Assembly: GCA_009885795.1 (NCBI GenBank)
Contig: VFKA01000051.1
Coordinates: 1 to 64,000, forward strand
Reading direction: 5' to 3'
Source: Rhodospirillales bacterium
GTDB lineage: Bacteria; Pseudomonadota; Alphaproteobacteria; Dongiales; Dongiaceae
DNA: 64,000 nt
Each line of letters starts with the position of its first letter. Within the stretch, counting starts at the first letter, position 1. Under the pieces are notes generated by a model. The model searched no databases. It was given only the letters and a program-made list of their open reading frames with translations, and had not been told where the DNA came from. Shown here in pieces: positions 17,002 through 26,271 of this stretch. The position numbers and the translations under genes were made by a program.

Positions 17002-17286
17002 CTACAGTTCGACCTCGGCCGCCCGCCGGCGCACCAGGCCCGGCAGTTTGACCGCGCCGGCGTGGACCCAGCGCATGAACTGCTCCGGCGCGGCCGCATG
17101 GTCGCCGCGGTTGATCGCCCGGCGGAGCGTCGAGACCTCCAAATTGCCGGCGCCGGCATTGTAGGCGAAGTCGATCAACGCCCCGTACTGCCCGTCGGTG
17201 AGCGACACGCGGATGAGCTGCGGCAGCACCCGCGCCGCCTTGGCGAGATCGGCCACGAGCAGCGCGTCGGCCGAGGAATCCCGTGC
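17002..17286 (-). pseudogene. Phage endolysin (lysozyme) C-terminal fragment
   Basis: The minus strand reads LTDGQYGALIDFAYNAGAGN, then STLRRAINRGDHAAAPEQFM and RWVHAG, then GLVRRRAAEVEL and a stop. This is the C-terminal half of a GH24 (T4/R21-type) lysozyme. A stop codon near 17287 closes the frame upstream, and the N-terminal part with the catalytic Glu is absent. No holin or other lysis gene is nearby. With the integrase remnant at the left edge it suggests old prophage traces. Bases 16877-17001 hold nothing else. Confidence 0.7.
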
Positions 17287-17395
17287 CGCCTAGGATCGTG
17301 ACCGTGGTCATGGTGTTGACCTTCATGCCGCGCCCGATCGGCGGGCCGGGCAACACCCTACTACGCGATTTCAGAAGCGGATGACTCGCTGGATG

Positions 17396-17503
17396 ACATC
17401 ATCCTTCGAGACGGCCGCTTCGCGGCCTCCTCAGGATGAGGTCGTTGCTTCGAAAAAAAATCCTCGCCCTGAGGAGCGAGCGAAGTGAGCGTCTCGAAGG
17501 GCG
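17396..17503. repeat. Paired palindromic element A
   Basis: Two palindromes facing each other. Arm 1 (17396-17441) has CATCCTTCGAG, a GC-rich GCCGC/GCGGC core and CTCCTCAGGATG. Arm 2 (17462-17503) has CGCCCTGAGGAG, a core and CTCGAAGGGCG. They are separated by about 20 bp. Same family as the elements at 20203, 22874, 26059, 51707 and 63817. It lies 70 bp before cbiD. Confidence 0.75.
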
Positions 17504-17574
17504 GCTTCTCATGGCGCACATTCGGGAAACCGGGTACTAGCCAAGCCGAAACCCCGGCCTCTACAATCCCCGCC

Positions 17575-18660
<1,086 letters not shown>

Positions 18661-19404
18661 TCCCTTTCGCGTGCTCATCCTCGGCGGCACGGCGGAGGCC
18701 GAGGAATTGGCGGCGCTGCTGGCGGCGCGGCCCGAGTTCGAGGCGACGACCTCGCTCGCCGGCTTGACACGCGCGCCGGCGCCGCTCCCCGGAAAGGTCC
18801 GGCGCGGCGGGTTCGGCGGCATCGACGGCCTCGTGCGCTATGTCGAGGCCGAGGGCATCGACGCCCTCATCGACGCGACGCATCCCTTCGCCGAGCAAAT
18901 GACGCGCCACGCCATCGAGGCCGCCGCCCGATCAGGGGCGCCGCTTCTGCGCCTCGAGCGGCCGGCATGGGACTCGGTTCCTGGCGATCGTTGGATCGAC
19001 GTGGAGGACGTGGCGGCGGCGGCGCGTGCCGTGCCCACACATGGCGCCCGCGCCTTCCTCACCGTCGGGCGCACCGAGCTTCGGAATTTCGCGGCCGACC
19101 GGAAAACCTGGTTCCTGGTGCGCCTCATCGAAGCGCCGGGCGAGGTGTTGCCGCTCGCGCGCCACGAGCTTGTCATCGGCCGCGGTCCCTTCACGGAACT
19201 GGGCGAGGCCGATCTCCTTCGGCGCCATCGCATCGATGCCGTTGTGTCGAAGAACAGCGGCGGCGATCTCACCTCCGCCAAGATCGCGGCGGCGCGCGAG
19301 CTCGGGCTGCCCGTGATCATGGTCCGGCGCCCAGCCTCGCCGCCCGGCCCGCACCCGTCGGTGCCGACGGCAAGCGACGCGCTCGCTTGGCTCGCCGCTC
19401 AAAC

Positions 19405-20166
19405 TCACCGGCGTTTGGGCCGCAGCAAGTGACGGTGGCCGGCATCGTAAAGTCGGCTGTCGGAAAACCGGGCATTGCCGAGGACGCGCCCGACGAGGAT
19501 GAGGGCGGTGCGCGTGATCTTGGCCTCGCGGACAAGGCCGGCGATGTCGGCGAGCGTGCCGCGCAAGCAGCGCGCGTCGGGCCAGCCGACGCGATGGACG
19601 ACGACGACCGGGCAATCGGCGCCGTAATGCGGGATCAAGTCCCGAACCACGGAACGGATGTTGCGGATCGAGAGATGGATGGCAAGCGTCGCCCGGCTTT
19701 GCCCCAGCATGGCCAGCGACTCGCCGTCCGGCATCGGCGACGCCTTGCCGCCGACCCGCGTCAGGATCACGGTCTGGCTCACTTCGGGAAGCGTCAGCTC
19801 GGTCTTCAGCCAGGCCGCGGCGGCGGCGTAGGCCGGCACGCCCGGCGTCACGTCATAGGCGATGGCAGCTGCATCCAATTTGCGCATCTGCTCGGCGATC
19901 GCCCCATAGAGCGAGGGGTCGCCCGAATGGACCCGGGCCACGTCCTCGCCCTTGGCATGGGCTTCTTCCATCAGCGCCACGATCTCGTCGAGCGTCAGCG
20001 GCGCGGTGTCGATGACACGGGCGTCGCTTCGCGCATGGGCGACCACGGCCGGCGGCACCAGCGAACCCGCGTAGAGCACGAGGCCGGCCTTGGCGATCAA
20101 GTCGCGCCCGCGAATTGTGAGAAGGTCCGGGTCGCCCGGCCCGGCGCCGATGAAGTGCACGGTCAC
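19405..20166 (-). CDS. cobM: Precorrin-4 C11-methyltransferase
   Basis: A SAM-dependent tetrapyrrole methylase (CobM/CbiF), 253 aa. The motifs are FIGAGPGDPDLLTIRG at the N-terminus, VLYAGSLVP, RVHSGDPSLYGAI with the SAM loop, and DVTPGVPAYAAAAA. It methylates C11 of precorrin-4 or its cobalt form. The gene points left and stands alone between the convergent cobK and a palindromic element. The cbiG-cobJ gene begins its coding part further right on the same strand, with a 130-bp gap between them. Confidence 0.95.
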   Translation of the reverse strand: MTVHFIGAGPGDPDLLTIRGRDLIAKAGLVLYAGSLVPPAVVAHARSDARVIDTAPLTLDEIVALMEEAHAKGEDVARVHSGDPSLYGAIAEQMRKLDAAAIAYDVTPGVPAYAAAAAWLKTELTLPEVSQTVILTRVGGKASPMPDGESLAMLGQSRATLAIHLSIRNIRSVVRDLIPHYGADCPVVVVHRVGWPDARCLRGTLADIAGLVREAKITRTALILVGRVLGNARFSDSRLYDAGHRHLLRPKRR

Positions 20167-20202
20167 GGGTGGGACAATCGCGTTCGAGCGTTATGGGTTT
20201 CC

Positions 20203-20276
20203 TCGCCCATCGAGACGCGCCCTCGCGGGCGCTCCTCATCCTTCGAGACGGCCCTACGGGCCTCCTCAGGATGAGG
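20203..20276. repeat. Palindromic element B
   Basis: A full palindrome (20235-20276, CTCATCCTTCGAG, GGCCCTACGGGCC core, CTCAGGATGAGG) is preceded by a partial one (20203-20234, CATCGAGACGCGCCC with a CTCGCGGGCG partner). It lies between cobM and cbiG-cobJ. Confidence 0.7.
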
Positions 20277-20296
20277 AAACCCTGTTAGCCCCGCGG

Positions 20297-22120
20297 TCAC
20301 GAGCCGGTGTCCTTGGAAGCGTAGCCGCGCGGCGTGTAGATCGAGGACGTTCCGTCGGGCCGCGCCAGGATTCGCGTCGTGCTGCTGCCGACGATGACCA
20401 GCGTCATCATGTCGATGTCTTGCGGCATCTCGGCCAGCGTGACGGTCGTGGTCGTTTCGCCCGGGCGCCCGAGGTTGCGCGCGATCACCACCGGAGTCGT
20501 GGGCGCGCGGGCCTCGGCCAGAATCGCGATGGCCTTGAGGAATCCGTCCCGCCTTCGGCCCGACGCTGGATTATAAAGCGCGACCACGAAATCGCCGGCG
20601 GCGGCGGCGCGCAGCCGCGCCTCGATGACCGGCCAGGGGGTCATGAGATCGCTCAAGGAGATGGCGCAGAAATCATGCCCCAGCGGCGCGCCTGCCCGCG
20701 CCGCCGCGACTTGCATCGCCGAGACGCCGGGAACGACGCCGATTTCAACCCGCGCCCAGGCGCCGTCGCCCGCGCGCTCGATCTCCTCGAACGCCAGCGC
20801 CGCCATGGCATAAATACCTATGTCGCCCGAGGACAGCAGCGCCACGTCGCGGCCCGAGGCGGCGAGGTCGAGCGCATGGCGCACCCGCGCCTGTTCCTCG
20901 CCCAGCGCGAAGTCGTGGCGCGTCTTGCCGGCGGCCAGATCGCCGGCGAGATCGAGATAGAGCCCATAGCCGACGAGATCGGTGGCCCGCGCGATGGCCG
21001 CGCTGGCTTCGTGGGTGCGCCCCGAGGCGTTCCCCGGCCCGATGCCCACCAGCATCAGATGCCCGCGCGCGCGGCCGACGGAAACTACGTCGATGATTCG
21101 GGGGCTTCGGGCAAGCGCCACGGTCGAGCGGTCGCCGGCGCGCTTCGGGACAACGAGCGCGGCCAGCGGCCCGGCGGCAGCGAGCGCCGCGCCCTCGGCC
21201 ACGCCATGGCAGCCGGTTTCGCGAAAGACGATGTCGGATGGGTTGGCGAGGCGCGGCGTCTCCGCCAGCAGCGCGGCGGCTTCGAAGAATCGCGCCTTCA
21301 CGCCAAGCGCGTGCGCCAGGGCATGCACCGCCGGCTCCGCGGCTTTGAGCGCGATCGAGGCGACGCAGGCGACCGATTCGGGCGCGAAGCCTTGGTCGGC
21401 CAGCGCCCGGCGCGCCAGCGCGATCAGGCCCTCGGGTGGCGCGCCGCGCTCGCAACCCACGCCCAAGGCCAAGGTTCCCGGGTGAAGCACGAGGGTTTTT
21501 TCGCCGCTTGGCCCCGCGCGGTCGGTCACGAGCACGTCGTGGGCGCCGCCCTCATGCTTCGACAAGCTCGGCATGAGGGCCTCAACCGCTACAAGCCACC
21601 CGCAATCCTCCTCGGCCGCGTCGATGTGGAGCCGCACTTTTTCGCCGGCGAGAAGCGCCGCCATGACGGATTTCGCGGCCGTTGGATTGCCGACGCGCCA
21701 GCCCGGCGGGGGATCGTCGAGGGCAAGGCCGAGCCGCACCTCGCCCGCCGTGGTCAGCGCCGCGACGCCGCCCAGCGCCCGCGCGATGGTCCGCGCCAGC
21801 GCGTTGGCGCCGTGGTGGCCGCCAAGGAGCGGCACGGCAACGCTGCCGTCCTCGGCCACGGCGACGACCGGCGGCTCGCTCGACTTGTCGGCGAGTACCG
21901 GCGCCAAGGCGCGGATGAGTACGCCGGCGGCGCAGACTCCGATCAAGGGCACGCCGTCGCGGAAAAGCTCGCGCGCATGCGCGCCCACATCGGTGACGGG
22001 ATGCGGGGTTTCGACGCGCGACGCGAGGCCATGCAGCGTGGCGCCCGGCAGCGCCGCCGCGATCGCACGCGCGGTTGCCAGCCCGCCCGCGCTCAAGACG
22101 AGGATTGCCGGCGCCGTCAT
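20297..22120 (-). CDS. cbiG-cobJ: CbiG-CobJ fusion: precorrin-5A hydrolase and C17-methyltransferase
   Basis: A 607-aa bifunctional enzyme. Residues 1-350 are CbiG, which opens the delta-lactone and loses acetaldehyde: LSAGGLATARAIAAALPGA, FRDGVPLIGVCAAGVLIRAL, PLLGGHHGANALAR and the C-terminal CVASIALKAAEPAV. From about 353 comes CobJ, with LVGIGPGNASGRTHEA, SSGDIGIYAMAA and VVPGVSAMQVAAARAG. The start at 22120 overlaps the cobI stop (ATGA). The frame stays open upstream only as a shadow of cobI. Residues 180-192 (EALMPSLSKHEGG) are encoded by an inserted palindrome. CbiG is typical of the cobalt-early route and CobJ is named after the late route, so the fusion fits a mixed gene set. Confidence 0.93.
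   Translation of the reverse strand: MTAPAILVLSAGGLATARAIAAALPGATLHGLASRVETPHPVTDVGAHARELFRDGVPLIGVCAAGVLIRALAPVLADKSSEPPVVAVAEDGSVAVPLLGGHHGANALARTIARALGGVAALTTAGEVRLGLALDDPPPGWRVGNPTAAKSVMAALLAGEKVRLHIDAAEEDCGWLVAVEALMPSLSKHEGGAHDVLVTDRAGPSGEKTLVLHPGTLALGVGCERGAPPEGLIALARRALADQGFAPESVACVASIALKAAEPAVHALAHALGVKARFFEAAALLAETPRLANPSDIVFRETGCHGVAEGAALAAAGPLAALVVPKRAGDRSTVALARSPRIIDVVSVGRARGHLMLVGIGPGNASGRTHEASAAIARATDLVGYGLYLDLAGDLAAGKTRHDFALGEEQARVRHALDLAASGRDVALLSSGDIGIYAMAALAFEEIERAGDGAWARVEIGVVPGVSAMQVAAARAGAPLGHDFCAISLSDLMTPWPVIEARLRAAAAGDFVVALYNPASGRRRDGFLKAIAILAEARAPTTPVVIARNLGRPGETTTTVTLAEMPQDIDMMTLVIVGSSTTRILARPDGTSSIYTPRGYASKDTGS
21550..21578. repeat. In-frame palindrome inside cbiG
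   Basis: CCTCATGC and GCATGAGG form a perfect 8-bp stem around TTCGACAAGCTCG, which can itself pair CGA with TCG. On the coding strand it is read as part of LMPSLSKHEGG. It lies in the variable linker of CbiG and keeps the frame. Confidence 0.8.
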
Positions 22121-22824
22121 CGCCAGGCGCGCCCACGCCGGTGAACCAGCACCATGGAGAAATAGGGCGCCCGGTCTTCTTGCACGTCGGCGAGCGGCAG
22201 GACGCGCTCGGCGGCCAGGCTCGCGCGCTCGACGTAATGGGCCGTGGCGGTCAGGCCCTCGGCCGCGATCACGCGCTTCAGCTTGGCGAAGTGCCGGCCG
22301 ACCTTGACGAAGGCGGCGGCTTCCGCGCCGGCGAGTCGGGCCCTCAGTTCTTCTTCCGGCAACGGCGCCGGGATGATTGTCAGCACGTCGTTGCGCGCGG
22401 CCAACGGCGACCCGGCGGCGCCCGCGCATGCCATCAGCGAGGAGACGCCCGGCACCACGTGGACCGGACAGCGCGGCGCCAGGCGCTCGTAGAGATACAT
22501 GAAGGAGCCATAGAAGAAGGGATCGCCTTCGCACAGCACGGCCACGTCGCGCCGCTCTTCGATATGCGAAAGGATCTCGGCCGCGGCGGCGTCGTAGATC
22601 TCGGCTTTCGGAAACTGTCCGTCGCCGAGAGGCATGCGGATGGCGATCTCGGTCTGCCCGCCGGGCAGGTGCGGCGCCGCGACCGCACGCGCGAAGCTTT
22701 CGCCGGTGTCGGGCGCCGGATAGGCGATGACCGGCACGGCGCGAAGGATGCGCAGCGCCTTCAGCGTCAACAGCTCCGGATCGCCCGGCCCCACGCCCAG
22801 TCCCCACACCGTTCCCGAGGTCAT
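22117..22824 (-). CDS. cobI: Precorrin-2 C20-methyltransferase
   Basis: A SAM-dependent methylase (CobI/CbiL), 235 aa from the ATG at 22824, which gives the usual N-terminus MTSGTVWGLGVGPGDPELLT. Further motifs are VIAYPAPDTG, VLCEGDPFFYGSFMYL and VVPGVSSLMACAGAAG. It adds the second methyl group in ring assembly. An upstream in-frame ATG (22863) would only add a few residues and has no support. It is coupled to cbiG-cobJ by a 4-bp overlap. A large palindromic element lies directly upstream. Confidence 0.94.
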   Translation of the reverse strand: MTSGTVWGLGVGPGDPELLTLKALRILRAVPVIAYPAPDTGESFARAVAAPHLPGGQTEIAIRMPLGDGQFPKAEIYDAAAAEILSHIEERRDVAVLCEGDPFFYGSFMYLYERLAPRCPVHVVPGVSSLMACAGAAGSPLAARNDVLTIIPAPLPEEELRARLAGAEAAAFVKVGRHFAKLKRVIAAEGLTATAHYVERASLAAERVLPLADVQEDRAPYFSMVLVHRRGRAWR

Positions 22825-22873
22825 GGCTTCCCGCTTGAGACAAAGCCCTGTCGCCCCGGCCACGGCTTTCGAA

Positions 22874-23041
22874 GTTGTGAAAGAATGCTGGATCGCGGTT
22901 CTTGCATGCTTCGAGACGGCCGCTGCGCGGCCTCCTCAACATGAGGTTTTTTCTTTGTGCCACAAAGGTTTAACCTCATCCTGAGGAGCGCCCCGAGGGG
23001 GCGCGTCTCGAAGGACGCAACCAAGCCGATGCAATTTTTTC
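22874..23041. repeat. 168-bp composite palindromic element C
   Basis: Two facing palindromes (22904-22946 and 22974-23017) joined by TTTTCTTTGTGCCACAAAGG, with unique flanks GTTGTGAAAGAATGCT on the left and GCAATTTTTTC on the right. The whole 168-bp unit recurs in reverse orientation at 26059-26226, including both flanks and the joint. It lies between cobL and cobI. Confidence 0.85.
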
Positions 23042-23086
23042 TCAGCCTCTTTCGCCGGAATGACAGCTTGAAAGACGTGACGGCGG

Positions 23087-24292
23087 TCATGGTTTCACGC
23101 CGACGAACTGGGTCACGGGGGCGAGCGCGCGCCAGCCGACATGCGCGCCCATCTTCTCGGCGCGGGCGACGGCGATGCGCGCGAGCTCGCCGCCGATTTC
23201 GGCTTGGAGGCGCGCGAGGCGCGCTTCGCCATCGAGGGTGACGGCATTGGCGACCAGCCGCCCGCCGGACTTCAAAGCCTGCCAACAAGCCTCGACGAGG
23301 CCCGGCCGGGAAAGCCCGCCGCCGATGAAGACCGCATCGGGCGCCGGCAAGCCGGCGAGACATGCCGGCGCCTCGCCCACGCGGATGTCGAGGCGCGGCA
23401 CGCCCAGTGCCGACGCGTTGGCCTCGATGGCGGCGGCGCGCGAGGCCTCGCGCTCGATGGCGATGGCTTGCAGCGAGCGATCCGCGCGCAGCCATTCGAT
23501 GGCGATCGAGCCCGATCCGGCGCCCACATCCCACAGCAATTCACCCGGCAGCGGCGCCAGCAGGGCAATCGTCGCCGCGCGCACCTCGCGCTTGGTGATC
23601 TGGCCGTCATGGCGGAAGGCGTCGTCCGGCAGGCCGGCCACGCGCGCGCGGGCGCGCGCGTCTTTTTGCGCGCGCACCTCGACCGCGATGGTGTTGAGGT
23701 CGGCGGCGCGGGCCACGGCGAAGGTCTCGGCCGTGGCCTCGACGAGCCGCTCGTCAGGCCCGCCCATATGCTCCAGCACGACGACGCGGCTGGGACCGAG
23801 CCTAAGTTCGACAAGGCGGCGGGCGACCGCGGCGGGCGTGGCGCCGTCGTGGGCGAGGAGAAGGAGGCGCCGACCCGGCTGCGCCGCCTCGTTCAGCGAA
23901 TCCAGCGGGCGCCCATGCAGCGTCAGGCAATCCACCTCGGCGAGCGCCCAGCCAAGGCGAGCGGCCGCAAGCTGGAAGGCCGAGGGCGCGGGCAGGATCG
24001 ACATCTCGTCCATGCCGACGGACCGCGCGAGCGTCACGCCGACGCCGAACCACAGGGGATCGCCGGTGGCGAGGACCACGACGCGCCGCCCGCGCCAGGA
24101 AAGAATTCGTTCCACGGTCAACCGCAGCGGCGATTCCCATTCGATGCGCGCCGCCTTGCCCGCCGGCACCATGGCGAGATGGCGCTCGCCCCCCACCAGG
24201 AACTCCGCCCGGTCGACGAGCGCGCGCGTGGCCGCCGGCAACGCCGCATAGCCGTCCTCGCCGATACCGATAACGCAGAGCCAGCGCGTCAT
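23087..24292 (-). CDS. cobL: Precorrin-6Y C5,15-methyltransferase (decarboxylating)
   Basis: A two-domain enzyme, 401 aa. The N-terminal half is a tetrapyrrole methylase (CbiE part: MTRWLCVIGIGEDGYAALPA, LATGDPLWFGVG, ILPAPSAFQLAAARLGW). The C-terminal half is the CbiT-type Rossmann methyltransferase (GQITKREVRAATIALLAP, LLWDVGAGSGSIAIEWLR, FIGGGLS). It methylates C5 and C15 and removes the C12 acetate carboxyl. The ATG overlaps the cobH stop (ATGA). The frame stays open further upstream only as a shadow of cobH. Confidence 0.95.
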   Translation of the reverse strand: MTRWLCVIGIGEDGYAALPAATRALVDRAEFLVGGERHLAMVPAGKAARIEWESPLRLTVERILSWRGRRVVVLATGDPLWFGVGVTLARSVGMDEMSILPAPSAFQLAAARLGWALAEVDCLTLHGRPLDSLNEAAQPGRRLLLLAHDGATPAAVARRLVELRLGPSRVVVLEHMGGPDERLVEATAETFAVARAADLNTIAVEVRAQKDARARARVAGLPDDAFRHDGQITKREVRAATIALLAPLPGELLWDVGAGSGSIAIEWLRADRSLQAIAIEREASRAAAIEANASALGVPRLDIRVGEAPACLAGLPAPDAVFIGGGLSRPGLVEACWQALKSGGRLVANAVTLDGEARLARLQAEIGGELARIAVARAEKMGAHVGWRALAPVTQFVGVKP

Positions 24293-24927
24293 GTCTCGCC
24301 CCAGCCTGCGTCGATCATGGCATTGACCGCCGCCGCCGCCATGGCGCTGCCGCCGCGCCTTCCTTTGAGGGTGACGAAGGGAACGCCAAGCCCGGCATCG
24401 ATCAGCGCCTGCTTCGATTCGGCGGCGCCGACGAAACCCACCGGGAAAGCGAGGATGGCGGCCGGGCGCGGCCCGCCCTGTTCGACGATCTCGATCAGCC
24501 GGAAGAGCGCGGTGGGCGCGTTGCCGATGACGACGATGGCGCCCTTCAAGTCGTCGCCCCAGAAATCGACCGCCGCCGCCGAGCGCGTGGTGTTCAAGAG
24601 CGAGGCCATCCGCGGCAGGCGCGGATCGTCGATCAGGCATCGGATATCGTTTTCCGCCGGCAGCCGCTTTTTCTGGATTCCCGCCACCACCATCTGGGCA
24701 TCGCAGAAGATCGCGGCGCCCGCGGCCAAGGCGGCGCGCGCGGCCTCGACCACATTGCCCTCGAAGACCAGATCGTCGGCGATGTCGGGCATGCCGCAGG
24801 CATGGATGAGGCGCACCGCGACGCCGGCATCGAGTTCGCCGAGCCGGTCCAGCCGCGCCTCGGCCCGAATGAGCGCGAAGGATTGGCGATAGATCGCCTG
24901 GGGATCGCGCAAATAGTCTTGCGGCAT
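24289..24927 (-). CDS. cobH: Precorrin-8X methylmutase
   Basis: CobH/CbiC moves the C11 methyl group to C12, giving hydrogenobyrinic (or cobyrinic) acid. The protein is 212 aa. Motifs are YRQSFALIRAEARL, IHACGMPDIADDL, AAIFCDAQMVVAGI with the catalytic His region, LLNTTRSAAAVDFW and GNAPTALFRL. I chose the ATG at 24927, which gives the standard N-terminus MPQDYLRDPQAIYRQSF. AGGAAAGAG lies upstream, partly supplied by the repeat that begins at 24943. It is coupled to cobL downstream. Confidence 0.95.
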   Translation of the reverse strand: MPQDYLRDPQAIYRQSFALIRAEARLDRLGELDAGVAVRLIHACGMPDIADDLVFEGNVVEAARAALAAGAAIFCDAQMVVAGIQKKRLPAENDIRCLIDDPRLPRMASLLNTTRSAAAVDFWGDDLKGAIVVIGNAPTALFRLIEIVEQGGPRPAAILAFPVGFVGAAESKQALIDAGLGVPFVTLKGRRGGSAMAAAAVNAMIDAGWGET

Positions 24928-24942
24928 TGGCCAGCACTCTTT

Positions 24943-25123
24943 CCTAGTGTAGCGACTTTGACATTTCGAACCCACCGACGTCATGGCCGGCCCCCAAGCA
25001 AGGACTTACCACAGAGACACAGAGACACAGAGGCAGAACCACGGCATCTCTGTGCCTCTGTGCCTCTGTGGTCCCGGCGGTGGGTTTGAGCATATGATTC
25101 GATTCTCGGAAACGATGTACTAG
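24943..25123. repeat. Nested palindromic insertion with CACAGAG core
   Basis: A layered inverted structure. The outer ends are CTAGTGTAGCGAC and TACTAG. The next layer is CGAACCCACCG against CGGTGGGTTTG. The centre (25008-25072) is ACCACAGAGACACAGAGACA against TGCCTCTGTGCCTCTGTGGT. The left 45 bp, up to GTCATGGCCGG, recur at 33032 upstream of cobN. It fills the whole gap between cobH and cbiX, and its right end overlaps the cbiX stop codon. Confidence 0.7.
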
Positions 25124-26031
25124 TCGCCGCGCCGATGACGATGGTGGTGGCCGGACTCGGTGCCGATGCCCTCGACGTGATGATGGTGGCTGGATTGCGC
25201 CTGGCCGACCTCGTCCTCGAAGCCCAGAACCTGCTCGCGGTACTTGCACATATGGCAGTTCATGTTGTTCCGGCCGGCGAGAATTTCTTGCACGCGCTCG
25301 GCGAAGACATCGAGCACGAGGGGATGATCGTTCAAATAGGGCGCCTTCAGGAATTCGATCCCGGGGTGGCGCCGGGCAAACGCGTCCGCCGCGGCGTAGA
25401 TGCGCTTCACCAGCACGCCGGTGAACAGGAAATACGGGAACACGACGATGCGGCGGTAACCGAGCTTCACCGCCTGCTCGAGCGCGGGCTCGATCAGCGG
25501 GAAGGTGACGCCGCTGTAGCAGGTCTCGACCCAGCCGAAACCCATGCCCTCCCATAGCATCCGCGCCACCTTGGCGACGTTCGAGTTGGCGTCCGGGTCG
25601 GACGAGCCGCGCCCGACGACGACCAGCAACGTCTCCTGCCGTGGCACGTAAGCGGCACCGGCCTCGGCCGCTTCGATGCGCTCGGCCGCCACGCGCAAGA
25701 GCTTCAAGTCGACGCCAAGTTCGCGGCCATACTCGATCGTCAGGCCGGCATGCCGGGCCTGGTAGGTGTTCAAGACCGACGGGATGTCGTTCTTGGCGTG
25801 GCCGGCCGCGAACAGCATGCCGGGCACGGCGAGGATGCGGGTGACGCCGAGCTGGCGCAGCTCATCCAGCCCGTCGCGGATGATGGGGCGCGCGAATTCG
25901 AGGAAGCCGCCGCGCACCGGATAGTGCGGCAGGCGCCGGGCGATGCCGTCCGCCACCGCCGCGAACTCGGCAATGGCCTCGTCGTCGCGGCTACCGTGCC
26001 CGCACACCATCACGCCGATATCGTTGCTCAT
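25120..26031 (-). CDS. cbiX: Sirohydrochlorin cobaltochelatase, long CbiX form
   Basis: CbiX puts cobalt into sirohydrochlorin at the start of the cobalt-early pathway. At 303 aa this is the long, two-domain form: GVMVCGHGSRDDEAIAEF in the N-half, VVVGRGSSDPDANSNVAKVA and VFPYFLFTGVLVKRI in the C-half. The C-terminus has MNCHMCKYREQ, the MxCxxC type of motif that in known long CbiX proteins binds an Fe-S cluster. A tail with HHHH and HHHRHRR follows and may hold cobalt. Residues 25-60 include FLEFARPIIRDGLDEL with substrate contacts. A half palindrome lies just upstream of the ATG. Confidence 0.94.
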   Translation of the reverse strand: MSNDIGVMVCGHGSRDDEAIAEFAAVADGIARRLPHYPVRGGFLEFARPIIRDGLDELRQLGVTRILAVPGMLFAAGHAKNDIPSVLNTYQARHAGLTIEYGRELGVDLKLLRVAAERIEAAEAGAAYVPRQETLLVVVGRGSSDPDANSNVAKVARMLWEGMGFGWVETCYSGVTFPLIEPALEQAVKLGYRRIVVFPYFLFTGVLVKRIYAAADAFARRHPGIEFLKAPYLNDHPLVLDVFAERVQEILAGRNNMNCHMCKYREQVLGFEDEVGQAQSSHHHHVEGIGTESGHHHRHRRGD

Positions 26032-26058
26032 GGTCGTTCCATCATCCTTCGAGGCTTT

Positions 26059-26226
26059 GAAAAAATTGCATCGGCTTGGTTGCGTCCTTCGAGACGCGTC
26101 CCTTCGGGGCGCTCCTCAGGATGAGGCTAAGCCTTTATGGCACAAAGAAAAGACCTCATGCCGAGGAGGCCGCGCAGCGGCCGTCTCGAAGCACACAGGA
26201 ACCGCGATCTAGCATTCTTTCACAAC
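26059..26226. repeat. 168-bp composite palindromic element D (inverse of C)
   Basis: The reverse complement matches 22874-23041 over its whole length with scattered differences, including the joint TTTTCTTTGTGCC and the unique flanks. Its own two arms lie at about 26084-26126 and 26153-26193. It lies between cbiX and cbiB. Confidence 0.85.
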
Positions 26227-26271
26227 CTCTTTCGTTGACGCTCCGGCTTGCGCCGGTCCAGGCTCGGCACC

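Noticed and set aside
16823-17356. Leftward 177-codon frame overlapping the lysozyme fragment
   Set aside because: Arg/Gly-rich shadow; the lysozyme motifs are in another frame.
20090-22144. Long rightward open frame of 684 codons opposite cobM and cbiG-cobJ
   Set aside because: It lies antisense to well-recognised cobalamin genes, has the Arg/Gly/His-rich composition of a GC-rich shadow frame and no domain.
20297-22963. Single 888-codon protein including the sequence upstream of cbiG
   Set aside because: The first 280 codons are a frame-shifted shadow of cobI; CbiG begins at the ATG at 22120 coupled to the cobI stop.
23087-24937. Extended CobL starting at 24937
   Set aside because: The upstream part is a shadow of cobH; the methylase domain begins at the ATG at 24292, which overlaps the cobH stop.
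25008-25072. CACAGAG-type repeated units as a CRISPR array
   Set aside because: The units are 8-9 bp, arranged as an inverted repeat with no spacers and no cas genes nearby; it is a palindrome.
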